Source of the DNA: Lysinibacillus pakistanensis
GTDB taxonomy: Bacteria > Bacillota > Bacilli > Bacillales_A > Planococcaceae
Length of the DNA: 64,000 nucleotides
Direction: 5' to 3'
Assembly (NCBI GenBank): GCA_001312325.1
Contig: BBDJ01000028.1
Coordinates: 1-64,000, forward strand
The translations under genes and the position numbers were made by a program. Under the pieces are notes generated by a model. That model saw only the letters and a program-made list of their open reading frames with translations. It had not been told where the DNA came from and searched no databases. Shown one piece after another: positions 20,739 to 30,851 of the stretch. The first letter of the stretch is position 1. Every line of letters starts with the position of its first letter.

Positions 20739-21727
20739 GCTGCCCCACCTCCTGCTTCTCTAGTAAAAAACATCTCGATTTATGTTGCTCTGCTGCTTCA
20801 TATAAAGGTGGTGTTTCCAGTTGACAACGATCCATTGCAAATTCACAACGTGCTGCAAAACGGCAGCCAACCTTGATACTCCCTGGCTTTGGTACACTTC
20901 CTGGTATCGAATAAAGGTTATCCTTTTTATAACGCATATCAGGTACAGACTTAATAAGCCCTTGCGTATAAGGATGCTTAGGGTTAGCGAATATCTCCTG
21001 AATTGGCGCCTCTTCAACAATTTGGCCTGCATACATCACAATGACACGCTCACATGTCTCTGCTACGACGCCCAAATCATGGGTAATCAATAAAACGGCT
21101 GTATTTAAACGTTTATTCAAGTCTTTCATCAACTGCAAAATTTGTGCCTGAATCGTAACATCAAGAGCAGTAGTTGGCTCATCAGCTATCAAAACCTTTG
21201 GATCACAGAGAAGTGCCATCGCAATCATGACACGCTGTCGCATTCCTCCTGATAATTGATGTGGATAATCTTTTAATAATGACTCAGCACGCGGTAAACC
21301 AACCATCTTCATAATTTCAACCGCTCTTGTAAACGCTTCCTTTTTCGACCATTTTGGTTGATGTATTAAAATTGCCTCTTTTAGTTGATCTCCAATTGTA
21401 AATAAAGGATTTAAGGAGGTCATTGGTTCCTGAAATATCATTGCTACATCTTTGCCACGAACTTTTTGCATTTGCTTATCTGATAATGCCGCCAGATTTT
21501 TGCCATTCAATAATATTTCGCCACCTGTTATTTTCCCAGGGGGTGATGGTATTAATCCCATAATGGACAGTGATGTGACACTTTTACCACTCCCTGATTC
21601 TCCAACAATCCCCAGTATTTCTCCTTCATGCACAGAAAAATCGATATCATCAACGGCAGGAATTTGCCCATCATCTGTAAAAAAAGGTCGTTTTTAAACC
21701 TTTTATTTCTAGCAGCTTTTTCCTCAT
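20713..21727 (-). CDS. oppD: peptide ABC transporter ATP-binding protein OppD/DppD-like (frame broken)
   Basis: First gene of the peptide transporter operon, about 337 residues. Walker [15 protein letters not shown]-loop [14 protein letters not shown], signature [15 protein letters not shown], Walker [22 protein letters not shown]. The C-terminal Cys cluster [14 protein letters not shown] is typical of OppD/DppD. ATG 21727 gives [20 protein letters not shown] after removing one base at the A run 21679-21685. GGAG is nine bases from the ATG. A CodY-like box lies about 80 bases upstream. Confidence 0.88.
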
Positions 21728-21808
21728 GCACAATCGCTCCATCCTACCTGTATTTTACTTAATTGTATAATTCTATTAATATAATACACTAACTATCATT
21801 TAATTCCC

Positions 21809-21823
21809 TATTTTCAGATAATT
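21809..21823. promoter_or_regulatory. CodY-like box upstream of the opp/dpp operon
   Basis: TATTTTCAGATAATT matches 13 of 15 positions of the CodY consensus AATTTTCWGAAAATT. Peptide-uptake operons are classic CodY targets in B. subtilis. No convincing -35/-10 pair was fixed nearby, so its position relative to the promoter is open. Confidence 0.5.
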
Positions 21824-21923
21824 CTAACTAAAAATATTCTCTCTTTCAATTAAACATATATTTTCTATCCAATTCGACCTACATACTAATTATTTCTTAT
21901 CAAACGATAATATTTTACATAAA

Positions 21924-21975
21924 TCGCAAAAAATAGCCCTCCATTAAAAATTAAATGGAAGACTATTTTTAAATT
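21924..21975 (-). terminator. terminator after ygaD
   Basis: On the - strand AAAAATAGTCTTCCATTT pairs with AATGGAGGGCTATTTTT around an AT loop and leads into a T-rich stretch. Confidence 0.7.
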
Positions 21976-21990
21976 TTTTTATTATAAATT

Positions 21991-23738
21991 TCAATTTAAA
22001 TGCTGCACTTGGAATAAATTGTAATAAACTCCTTGCTTGTGCATAAGTTCTTCATGTGTACCACTTTCAATTAATTGTCCATGATCAATGACAATAATTT
22101 TATCAGCATGTGTAATTGTAGAAAGTCGGTGAGCAATAATTATCGTAGTACGCTCATGTGCAAGCAGCTCTAATGATTCCTGAATAAGTGCTTCACTTTC
22201 TAAATCCAATGCAGAGGTAGCTTCATCTAATATTAAAATAGGTGGATTTTTTTAAAAATACACGAGCGATAGCAACACGCTGCTTTTGACCACCAGATAA
22301 TTTCACACCGCGCTCCCCAACCTTGGTGTCATAGCCATTTGGCAAGCTCATGATAAAGTCATGTGCGTTGGCTGCCTTCGCTGCAGAAACGACCTCTTCA
22401 TCAGTAGCATCTGGTTTGCCCATTAAAATATTCTCTTTTACGGAATCACTGAATAAAATATTATCCTGTAACACGATGCCTATTTGTGAACGTAATGAAT
22501 GCAAGGTTACATCCTTCACATCATAGCCATCAATATGGACTATACCATTTGTTGTATCATAAAAGCGTGGGATCAAGCTTATAATCGTGGATTTTCCGCC
22601 ACCACTCATGCCTACAAATGCGACTGTCTCTCCAGGCTTAATGGTAAAATGAATATTGGATAAAATTTTCGAGCCATTAGCTTCATATTGAAAATCCACG
22701 TTGTCAAAGTGGACCTCACCATTTACCCTTTTTAACTCTATGGCATTAGTCTTATTTTTCACCTCATAAGGTTCGTCCATTAATTCAAACATTCTGTCCA
22801 TTGAAGCAATTGACTGCGTTAATGTAGTAGAAGAACTAACTAAACGACGAAGTGGACCATAAAGTCTTTCAATATAGGCAATAAAGGCAACCATCGTTCC
22901 TATGGACAGAGGCCCATTAATAACCTGATAGCCTGCATAGGCAATGACTAACAACGGAGCTACATCCGTAATGGTATTCACTACAGCAAAAGATTTCGCA
23001 TTCCATTTTGTATGATCCAAAGCCTTCTCTAAAAATTCACCATTTGCTTGATTAAATAATTTTTGTTCATGCTTTTCGAGTGTAAAGCTTTTAATTATGC
23101 TCATTCCAGCTACTCGTTCATGCAAATAACTTTGCACACCTGCAAGTGCCTTGGAGCGCTTTCTAGTTAAATCCCTCAGCTTACCAAAAAAGTACTTCAC
23201 ACTAAATGCATAGAATGGGAACGCAATCAATGCTACAAGTGTCAGCTTAACATCCATTGTTAGCATAATTATGACGGCAATAACAATTGTGGCAAGATCT
23301 AGCCAAACATTCATCAAACCAGTCATGATAAAGTTTTTTTGTTTGTTCCACATCATTAATCACTCTTGAGATAACATCGCCGGCTCTTGTATTTGCATAG
23401 TATCTTAAACTTAGTCGCTGCAAATGGGCATAGATTTCCTTTCGAATATCAAAAAGCACCTTATTACTAACATGTTGAGCGAAATATTGACGGTAATACT
23501 CAATTGGCGGCCGAATGATAAAGAACACAATGATGGTACCACCTAACCAATAAAATAATTCTTTTGTTTTCTCTGCATCTGATAGATGATTCGCAGGAAT
23601 AATATCATCTAACACAATTTTTATAAGCAAAGGGATAAATAGCGGAATAGCAAACTTCACTATACCAATTAATATCGTTAAAATAATTTCCCAAGTATAT
23701 GGTTTTACAAAACGCATATACCGCTTTATACTACCCAT
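21991..23738 (-). CDS. ygaD: ABC transporter, fused permease and ATPase, YgaD-like (frame broken)
   Basis: Half-size exporter of the MsbA/BmrA type working as a homodimer, about 582 residues. Six membrane segments lie in residues 15-310, then Walker [20 protein letters not shown]-loop [15 protein letters not shown], signature [16 protein letters not shown], Walker [13 protein letters not shown] and [10 protein letters not shown]. The frame breaks at T runs 23334-23340 (restored [13 protein letters not shown]) and 22247-22253 (restored [14 protein letters not shown]). The order ygaC-ygaD is as in B. subtilis. Substrate unknown. Confidence 0.85.
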
Positions 23739-23770
23739 TTCTAATCACATCCTTAACGGGTCAAAAAAAT

Positions 23771-23819
23771 CAATTTCGCCTTGGCGTAATTGTAGCTGCC
23801 TCTTTGCTTTCGCTACAGA
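23771..23819 (+). repeat. dispersed intergenic element, copy 1 (partial)
   Basis: Begins CAATTTCGCCTTGGCGTAAT, an imperfect palindrome (CGCC tt GGCG flanked by AATT), followed by TGTAGCTGCCTCTTTGCTTT. The same opening occurs at 53857 and 60577 in the same orientation. Confidence 0.65.
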
Positions 23820-23942
23820 AGGTAAATGGACATTCCAAACTGAATGCCCAAACGTAATTATAGCAATATTTCGTTTTAAGTACATGTAATATGACTTTGC
23901 GCGGACTATTTTACAAACCTAATTTTCCCATCTACTTAAAAG

Positions 23943-23975
23943 AAAAAAACACCCATTAGTAAAAACTAATAGGTG
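23943..23975 (-). terminator. terminator after ygaC
   Basis: ACTAATAGGT (23966-23975) pairs with ACCCATTAGT (23951-23960) with one mismatch, then seven T on the - strand. Confidence 0.7.
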
Positions 23976-23979
23976 CTAC

Positions 23980-24530
23980 TTAACAATCATCTGCTTGCAT
24001 ATCGAGCTGAAACTTATAACGGTTAGTCCAGGCATCGATGAAATCAGGTGCAAAGGGTCCTCTTTTTTTTGTTGAATCCAGCTTATTAATTTATCGACAT
24101 TGCGCTTTAGAATTTTATCAATGACATCTGGATAAGACATTTCTTTCCGGTGTAGCTCATATTCATCTTCATCTAAAAGTGAATAAGACATATCAGGGAA
24201 TACTTTAATGTCTAAATCATAGTCAATATATTTAATGGCATTATTATCGAAAACAAATGGTGAGCTTAGATTACAATAATAATACACACCGTCCTCACGC
24301 AGCATACAGATGATGTTAAACCAGTGCTCCGCATGGAAATAACAAATAGAAGGCTCTCTCGTTAGCCAGGTACGACCATCGGATTCTGTCACAAGTGTCC
24401 GTTCATTCGCACCGATAATGATATTTTTCGTTCCTTTTAACACCATTGTTTCTTGCCAAACCCGGTGGATACGGCCATTGTGCTTATAACTATGTATTTG
24501 TATCGTTTCTCCTTCTACCGGTATTGCCAT
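23980..24530 (-). CDS. ygaC: DUF402 protein YgaC, nucleoside tri/diphosphate phosphatase-like (frame broken near end)
   Basis: UPF0374/DUF402 family; a characterised relative hydrolyses nucleoside tri- and diphosphates. Visible are [50 protein letters not shown] and [11 protein letters not shown]. The T run 24063-24070 reads 8 where 6 or 9 is required. After correction the chain ends [20 protein letters not shown] and then a stop at 23980, giving the usual length of about 180 residues. It lies upstream of ygaD as in B. subtilis. Confidence 0.83.
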
Positions 24531-24613
24531 TTTTGAAGCCCACCTTTTCGTCTATGCTACCTAAATCTAGCAGTCTCTAGTATATTATAGCAATGTGTAG
24601 GCGAAAGGTGTAG

Positions 24614-24905
24614 TTAGAAAACCACAAATTTCCCTGCGTCCTTTTCAAATTCCACAAAAAATTTGAAGAGAATTTCTTTTTTTATGTAAGTCAATAATTT
24701 CTCTTCTACTTTGTAACTGTCTGAGCATAGCATTGTTCTTACGACCCGAGAGGTTTCTTCGATTACTTGAGCAATTTTTTTTCTCGACCCGAGAGGCTTT
24801 TTCAACGACCTGAGCAGTTTTTCACGCGAACCAAGCGATTTTCTCGGCTACCTGAGCAGTTTTTCTCTCGATCCGAGCTATTTCTCTTTCTGGCCCAGCA
24901 CTTTT
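24614..24905 (-). repeat. degenerate 21-bp tandem repeat with heptad coding pattern
   Basis: From about 24895 down to 24725 the - strand repeats every 21 bases around GCTCAGGTCGTTGAAAAAGCC or TCTCGGGTCGAGAAAAAAATT-like units, eight or so in number. In one frame each unit encodes seven residues such as AQVVEKA, SRVEKKI, AQVIEET and SRVVRTM. The frame has an in-frame TGA after AWFA, a shift at the T run near 24775-24782, and no start codon. It continues past the repeats to a stop at 24614 (SYKVEEKLLTYIKKE). It is either a decayed coiled-coil gene or a non-coding minisatellite. It occupies the place of B. subtilis ygaB but does not resemble it. Confidence 0.6.
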
Positions 24906-24925
24906 TGGACGTTTTTAATAATATA

Positions 24926-24965
24926 AAGGAGCTGTCTTTATAATCTTTGATTTTGACAGCTCCTT
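24926..24965. terminator. hairpin downstream of sspE
   Basis: Perfect 11-bp stem AAGGAGCTGTC (24926-24936) and GACAGCTCCTT (24955-24965). The T tail is weak on both strands. It lies just past sspE on the - strand and probably ends that transcript. Confidence 0.6.
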
Positions 24966-24997
24966 AGAGGTAAATGCAAATATGCAATTACAAAGTG

Positions 24998-25174
24998 TTA
25001 TTCACCAAGATCTTGGTTTGTTTTAGTGAAGTTTCCTGAAGCTTGAGCTTTCTTTTGCTCTGCTTTAGCATTTTGCTTTTGCACTTCGTTCACATCAGTC
25101 TCAGCACCAAACTCTTGACTTTGACGTTGCATGTTTTTATTTGGTTGGAAATTTGCATTGTTTTGCTTTTTCAT
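24998..25174 (-). CDS. sspE: gamma-type small acid-soluble spore protein SspE
   Basis: 58-residue hydrophilic protein, rich in Gln, Asn and Lys, stored in the spore core as an amino-acid reserve and degraded at germination. One gamma-SASP repeat is present: SQEFGAETDVNEVQKQNAKA, then ASGNFTKTNQDLGE. The E-F-G-(A)-E-T core is the site cut by the germination protease. ATG 25174 has GGAGGTG eight bases upstream. It is shorter than the two-repeat B. subtilis SspE. The position near ygaC and mutY matches B. subtilis sspE. Expression should be forespore-specific (sigma G), although I did not fix that promoter. Confidence 0.82.
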   Translation of the reverse strand: MKKQNNANFQPNKNMQRQSQEFGAETDVNEVQKQNAKAEQKKAQASGNFTKTNQDLGE

Positions 25175-25243
25175 TTTTCATTCACCTCCACGGTAATTAT
25201 TGTGTACCGAGGTGAATGCTTTTATGCTTATAAATTTCTTGTT

Positions 25244-26280
25244 TTAATTTTCCATTTCCCTCCATATTTTAAGCATTGGTACTGGCATTGGTAATTGCTC
25301 TATTTGTTCCCTGGTCAACCAAACGCCTTTTTCTGTAGAATGACATATCATGAAATAGCTATTTAGATGCCAAGTTAAATGTGAAAAAACATGTTTAAAC
25401 GTAAGTAAATTCTTTTGTGATTGAACATCTAAAGAATATTCAATTTTAAAAGTATCAATGGAATCTTTACCGTGCTCTATCATTGGAAATTGCCATAGAT
25501 TTGCTAATAACCCTTCTGTAGGTCGCTGTTCCATTAAAATTCGTCCATTTTGATCTTCACATACAAGGACATCGTATGTAAGATGCTTCATCTTTACTTT
25601 TTTTTGATTTAACAGGTAGCTTCTCTGGTTCACCTTCATTAAATGCAATGCAATATTCACGGACGGGACACAATAAACATTTTGGTGATGTTGGCGTACA
25701 AATTAGTGCACCCAGCTCCATTAAACCTTGATTAAAAGATGATGCATTTTCAGGGTCTATCAATTCTTCCACGGCTGCTTCAAAAATCTTTTTTTGTTTT
25801 AGCTATAGCTATATCCTCATGAATATTGAGTACACGGCTTAACACACGCATTACATTGCCATCTACCGCATGTTCTGGCTTATCATAGGCAATACTTAAG
25901 ATAGCACCAGCTGTATATGGGCCTACACCTTTTAATGTCGAAATCTCATGTCGATTATTGGGTACTATTCCTCCGTAGTTCTCCAATACCTCTCTTACTC
26001 CAGCCTGTAGATTACGGGCGCGGGAATAATAACCAAGACCTTCCCAGTGTTTTAATAAATATTCTTGTGGTGCCTCTGCAAGTAATTCTAATGTTGGGAA
26101 ACTTTCTATAAAACGATTGTAATAAGGAATAACAGTGTCAACTCGAGTTTGCTGTAGCATGACCTCAGATACCCAAATTTTATAAGGGTCCTTTGTATGT
26201 CTCCATGGTAAATCACGTTTCTCTACATTAAACCATTCGACTAATGATTGTCGAAATTCTGTTACATATGGATAATTCAC
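25244..26280 (-). CDS. mutY: A/G-specific adenine DNA glycosylase MutY (frame broken twice)
   Basis: Removes adenine mispaired with 8-oxoguanine. The catalytic domain shows [17 protein letters not shown] (catalytic Glu), the helix-hairpin-helix [13 protein letters not shown] and the Asp of [13 protein letters not shown]. The Fe-S loop [17 protein letters not shown] has C-x6-C-x2-C-x5-C. The C-terminal NUDIX-like domain ([19 protein letters not shown]) recognises oxoG. The frame breaks at T runs 25789-25795 (7 for 6) and about 25598-25605 (8 for 7). About 345 residues. Divergent from yfhP, as in B. subtilis. Confidence 0.92.
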
Positions 26281-26469
26281 AGTGACCTCCAGTGTTTTTG
26301 CGATTTAAATTATGGTAAAAAGGGTATACAATTAAGAAAAGATTATTTAACTAACGACATAAATTGTTCTATCATGGATATTCTTTTGACTCGTTAATTA
26401 AGGATGATTATTGAAATATACATGTATGCCATTGTACTCTATTTACACGCATACTAGGAGTGGATATTT
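26281..26469. other. mutY-yfhP divergent intergenic region
   Basis: 189 bases carrying the divergent promoters; no operator or hairpin that I can defend. Confidence 0.4.
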
Positions 26470-27457
26470 TTGGATTCAGGTACACATTTCGTTATGGGTA
26501 TAGCCCTCGGTGGTCTTGCTTTAGCTGATCCCGTGGTAGCAAATCATTCAATGACATTTACTGCAGTAATGGCAGGCACGATTATTGGCTCACAGGCACC
26601 TGATGTCGATACTGTTTTAAAGCTGCGCAACAATGCAATTTACATTCGGCATCATCGAGGAATTACACATTCGCTCCCAGCAGTAGCTCTCTGGCCTATC
26701 TTAATTACAGCAGTTTTATCATTCATTATTCAAGACGCAAATGTGTTTCATTTATGGCTCTGGACATTTTTAGCTGTAGCCCTTCATGTCTTTGTTGATA
26801 TTTTCAATGCATATGGCACACAAGCCATTCGCCCATTCTCCAGGAAATGGGTAGCTTTAGGTGTAATCAATACCTTTGATCCTATTATTTTTTTCTCTTC
26901 ATTGTATCGGCATTTTATTATGGGCTTTCGGTGCAAATCCTGTTTGGACATTTAGCATCATGTATCTCATTATTATCATGTATTATATATTACGATTTGC
27001 AGTCCAAAAATCCGTTAAAAAGGCTGTACATCATACTATTCAAGATGAGGAATATGTTATTGTAGCACCAACAATGCGATTCTTTCACTGGCGTATTGCA
27101 GCAAAGTCAAAAACACATTATTACGTTGGCCGTGCCTATGGGCGAACAGTCAATATTTATGATAAATTTGAAATAAAGCCTTTACCGAAAACGCCACTTA
27201 TAGAAAAAGCCATGAAGGACCGTAATCTCGATGCATTCGTGTCATTCTCGCCGTTGTATCGCTGGGAAATTTCTGAGCTAGAAAACGGCTTAACAGAATT
27301 AAGGTTAATTGACCTTCGCTATCGTAGTGATAATCGCTATCCTTTTGTAGCTGTCGCTCATTTAAATGATGATAATGAGATAATTACCTCCTATACAGGC
27401 TGGATTTTTACTGAAGATAAACTTCAAAAAAAATTACAGATTGGCGCAAGTAATTGA
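26470..27457 (+). CDS. yfhP: YfhP-like membrane metal-dependent hydrolase (frame broken)
   Basis: Membrane protein of the YdjM/YfhP (inner membrane metal-binding hydrolase) family. The N-terminal metal motif GTHFVMGIALGG and PDVDTVLKL, then HHRGITHSLPAV and ALHVFVDIFNAYGT, gives the conserved His/Asp set within four to five membrane segments. A soluble C-terminal part of about 150 residues follows. It starts at TTG 26470 after AGGAGTGG. The T run 26887-26893 (7 read, 6 needed) breaks it; restored, it reads DPIIFSLHCIGILLWAFG. About 329 residues. In vivo substrate unknown. Confidence 0.83.
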
Positions 27458-27462
27458 ACAGT

Positions 27463-27492
27463 AAACCCTGACCAGTGATGGTCAGGGTTTCA
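27463..27492. terminator. terminator between yfhP and yfhJ
   Basis: Perfect 12-bp stem AAACCCTGACCA (27463-27474) and TGGTCAGGGTTT (27479-27490) between convergent genes. Confidence 0.8.
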
Positions 27493-27763
27493 TTATTGCA
27501 TCATATCATCACTAGCATCCAATAAATGAGCGTATTTTGGATTGCGACCAGCAAAGCTATGTAGCTTATCACCGTAACTTGTAATTAATTGACGTACCAA
27601 ATTTTCCGTATAATCAGCCCCGCGATAGTCGTAGCCAGCCTTTGCTGAAGTTGATTCAAAATCACTCCATAAAAGCTCAACCCAAACACGTGCCCGCCCT
27701 ACCGACATTTGTGGATTTTTTTTCAAGTAACTCCCTAGTCAATTTTTCAATCTTTTCTTCCAC
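27493..27763 (-). CDS. yfhJ: YfhJ/WVELL family small protein (frame broken)
   Basis: About 89 residues, with the family-defining RARVWVELLWSDFE in the first half and YTENLVRQLITSYG later. Function unknown. The start is GTG 27763 (MEEKIEKLTRELLEK) after GGTGGGA. The T run 27716-27723 (8 read, 7 needed) splits the N-terminus from the rest. It directly abuts yfhH, so they share a transcript with recX, as in B. subtilis. Confidence 0.8.
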
Positions 27764-28094
27764 TTATTTTCCCACCTTTACAGGAGATAGCATCGAAACT
27801 GGCAAGGCTTCTTGATATTTGTCGCCACCTAATCGATGTCCCCAAGCAAAGCGACCCTTTAAATAATCCACTTGGAAAAATTCATTATCAGAGCCATCTA
27901 TACGATACATTTCACCAGGTACAATAGTATCTAAATCCACTAAATAAGCAGCCGCCATTAAAGCTTTTCGTTCATATACTGCAAACTCATTAATAATTCC
28001 TAGCTGTTCTGCTTTACGTGCTTTTTCCTTTAGCATCGCAATTTCCTCGCGTAATTCATGCTCTGACATGACCGCGTAGTTTTTTTTCACTCAT
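27764..28094 (-). CDS. yfhH: YfhH family protein (frame broken at start)
   Basis: DUF1811 protein of about 109 residues. The N-terminal helix is MSEHELREEIAMLKEKARKA, followed by a small beta domain (PGEMYRIDGSDNEFFQVDYL, KGRFAWGHRLG). The ATG at 28094 with GGAG eight bases upstream overlaps the recX stop. The T run 28080-28087 (8 read, 7 needed) shifts the first codons; restored, it starts MSEKNYAVMSEHEL. Role unknown. Confidence 0.8.
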
Positions 28095-28895
28095 TCCTCA
28101 TTCTCCTTTTCTTCTATAAAACGGTCTATAACTTCAATAGGAAAGCCCTTTTGATAGAGCGCCTGTTTTATCTTCATTTTTCGTTCATAACCAGTATACT
28201 TGGATGCGTACTTTTTCCAAATCTTTTCGCCTTGAACATCAAGCAATTGCTGCCACTCATCTTCCTCTTGTTCAATAACAATTTGACTAAGCACCTCATC
28301 TACAACTGTAAAAGAATAACCTTTACGCATTAGAAAATCCTGAATTTTAGCTTTGATTTGAGTTGGCGTTTTCTTTTTCTCGGATCGAACAACCTTTTCA
28401 GCCAACTGTGTCGCAAGTTTCACCTGTTCCTCATGACTAAAGGTAGCAAGTACCTCATCCTGTAAGTCCTTATCAATTCCTTTTTTTATAAGATCTTGTC
28501 TAATTGCCTTAGGTCCCTTTTTCATCGTAGCTTTTTTCGTATCGAGTAAAGCCTTAGAGTAAGTTTCATCATTTAAAAAGCCATATGATTTCAATTTTTG
28601 TATAGCTTCTAAAATTACCGCTTCTCCAAACTCTAATGTCAGAAGCTTTTTCTTAACTTCATGCTCACTTCGCATTTGATAAGATAAAAAAATTTAATGC
28701 TTTATTAAAAGCCTTCCGAATTTCATCCTCATAGGCAATTTCTTGAATATCAAATTCTTCTAGCACTTTGCCCTTTGTTAAACCAAATTGAATGAGAATA
28801 GCCTCGTCTATAGGAAAGGCATATTCCTCGTTCAAATAAATATTATAACGTTCTGGATTGTTTTTTTGGCGTGCAATTTTTGTAATAATACGCAT
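28091..28895 (-). CDS. recX: RecX, regulator of RecA (frame broken)
   Basis: RecX binds RecA filaments and modulates recombination. About 268 residues with the typical tandem three-helix repeats: SEHEVKKKLLTLEFG, LKSYGFLNDETYSKALLDT, KGPKAIRQDLIKKGI, and a second set ending YQKGFPIEVIDRFIEE. The N-terminal extension RIITKIARQKNNPERYNIYL is normal in Bacillaceae. The start at ATG 28895 has GAGGTG upstream. The A run 28686-28692 (7 read, 6 needed) breaks it between KALNFL and SYQMRSEHE. Confidence 0.88.
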
Positions 28896-29038
28896 ATGAA
28901 ACACCTCACTATTTACAATTATAACATTATTCAAAGTACTGCATTTTTACGGTATTTTGCTTTTATCAGATAGCCTATATCAAACCAATAGATGGTAAAC
29001 TAGAAACTAACATTGCTTTTAAAAAGGAGGGAGCTCAA

Positions 29039-29937
29039 ATGAAGATCGTTATTGCAGGTGGTACTGGCTTTGTAGGAAAAGTGCTATCTAGGCTGTTACA
29101 AGAAAATGGACATGAAATCATTATTTTAACTCGAAACAAAACCGTGCAAGAAAAAGATATTCAATATGTACAATGGCTTCAACAGGGAGCACGACCTGAG
29201 CAGCTGTTAGATACAGTGGATGCATTTGTTAATTTAGCGGGAATATCTTTAAATAATGGACGTTGGACAAAAAAACAGAAAAAAAAGCCATTTATACAAG
29301 TCGTATGGATGCTACACTTGAAATCGTAAGAATTATGGAGCATCTTTCCGCAAAGCCAAAAGTATTAATTAATGCGAGTGCAGTTGGGATTTATCCAACC
29401 TCTTCAACAGCAACCTATACAGAAGATTCCATGGACTATGCAACTGACTTTTTAGGTACGACAGTACAAGATTGGGAAAGACAGGCTAAACGTGCAGAAA
29501 AATTAGGTGTACGAGTTGCGCTTGCTCGATTTGGTGTAATTTTAGGGCGTGATCAAGGTGCTCTCCCCTCAATGCTACTACCATATAAAATGCATATTGG
29601 AGGCACTATCGGCTCTGGTGAGCAATGGCTTTCATGGGTTCATGTGGAGGATGTAGCTCGTGCTATTTATTTCGCTATTACAAATGAAAACATTAAAGGT
29701 CCCTTTAATATCACTGCCCCCCATGCAGTTCGTATGAAAGATTTCGGAAAAACAATTGCCATGATAATGGGAAGAAGTCATTGGATGCCTGTGCCTAGCA
29801 TCGCCATGCGTTTAGCACTTGGAGAACAAAGTGTGCTTGTATTAGAAGGACAACATGTATTACCTGCTGTATTAGAAAAACAACATTTTACCTTTCATTT
29901 CCCACATTTAAAAGAAGCACTTTATGATTTGTACTAG
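29039..29937 (+). CDS. yfhF: TIGR01777-type SDR epimerase YfhF (frame broken)
   Basis: Extended short-chain dehydrogenase-like protein, about 299 residues. Rossmann start KIVIAGGTGFVGKVLSRLL, then VNLAGISLNNGRWTKKQK, INASAVGIYPTSSTATYTED and ISWVHVEDVARAIYF-like WLSWVHVEDVARA. A DUF1731-type tail follows. The substrate is not known for the family. The ATG has AGGAGG eight bases upstream. The A run 29279-29286 reads 8 where 6 or 9 keeps the frame into AIYTSRMDATLEIVRI. Divergent from recX, as in B. subtilis. Confidence 0.86.
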
Positions 29938-29947
29938 GATAAATTTA

Positions 29948-29992
29948 AAAAAACAACGCATTCTAATGAAAAAGAAAGGATGCGTTTTTTTA
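29948..29992 (+). terminator. hairpin overlapping yfhF end and pdaA ribosome site
   Basis: AACGCAT near 29955 pairs with ATGCGTT near 29980-29986, with A and T runs on both sides. The distal arm and its T run lie between the AAAGGA ribosome site and the pdaA ATG at 29992, so folding would also affect pdaA translation. Confidence 0.55.
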
Positions 29993-30810
29993 TGTGGAAA
30001 CAACATATAGTTGGAGCAGTGATTGCTACTTTTATTATTGCCGCAGCAGTAAGCTTTAATCCGTATTTTGCTTCTGGCTCTGATGAACATAATTGGGGCT
30101 TTAAAAGGGCAAAAAAATGGAGAACAGGCTGAGGCTGGTGCACAGCTTGATCAGCTTCTTGATAAATATGGTGCTATTTATAAAGGTAAGCCCGATAAAA
30201 AGGTTGCTTATTTAACCTTTGATAATGGATATGAGAATGGGTTTACAGAAAGTATTTTGGATACTTTGAAGAAAGAAAATGCACCAGCTACCTTCTTTTT
30301 AACTGGTCATTATCTAGAAAGTGCACCTGATTTAGTGAAACGTATGGTTAAAGATGGGCATACCATTGGCAATCATTCATATGGACACCCAAATATGGCA
30401 AGAATAACACCAGAAGCTATGCGTTCGGAATGGAAAAAACTTGACGATAAGCTTCGTGAATTAACTGGTATTGAACGTACAACCTACGCTCGTCCCCCAG
30501 AAGGTACATTTAATGCAAAATTATTAGAGGTAGGGAATGCTGAGGGCTATCGCCATATTTTTGGTCAGTTGCCTTTAAGGATTGGATGAGAGATGAACGC
30601 CGTGGCGCAGATTATGCTTATAATGCTTTAATGGAACAGCTACACCCTGGCGCTGTCATATTAATGCATACTGTGGCACAGGATAATGCAGAAGCGCTTC
30701 CTATGTTTATTGCCGAAGCGAAAAAACAAGGGTATACATTTTTATCACTGGACGATTTAGTTTTAGAATATGAAGATTTCCCTGTTGCTTTGCAATCGTC
30801 CACTCCTTAG
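29992..30810 (+). CDS. pdaA: polysaccharide deacetylase PdaA-like (frame broken twice)
   Basis: Exported N-acetylmuramic acid deacetylase needed for spore cortex muramic-delta-lactam. The signal-anchor segment HIVGAVIATFIIAAAVSF is near the N-terminus. The NodB domain has KVAYLTFDNGYENGF (TFDNG replaces the usual TFDDG, as in PdaA), GHTIGNHSYGHPNMA with metal His residues, and YARPPEGTFN. The A run 30111-30117 (7 read, 6 needed) and a T run near 30557 (5 read, 6 needed; restored IFWSVAFKDWMRDER) break the frame. It ends with GAVILMHTVAQDN. About 270 residues. Confidence 0.87.
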
Positions 30811-30851
30811 TTATAATGGGTAGATATTAAACGAACAGGGACGTGGAATGC

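Noticed and set aside
24614..24905. CRISPR array
   Set aside because: The 21-base units are directly adjacent with no unique spacers, and there are no cas genes in the window.
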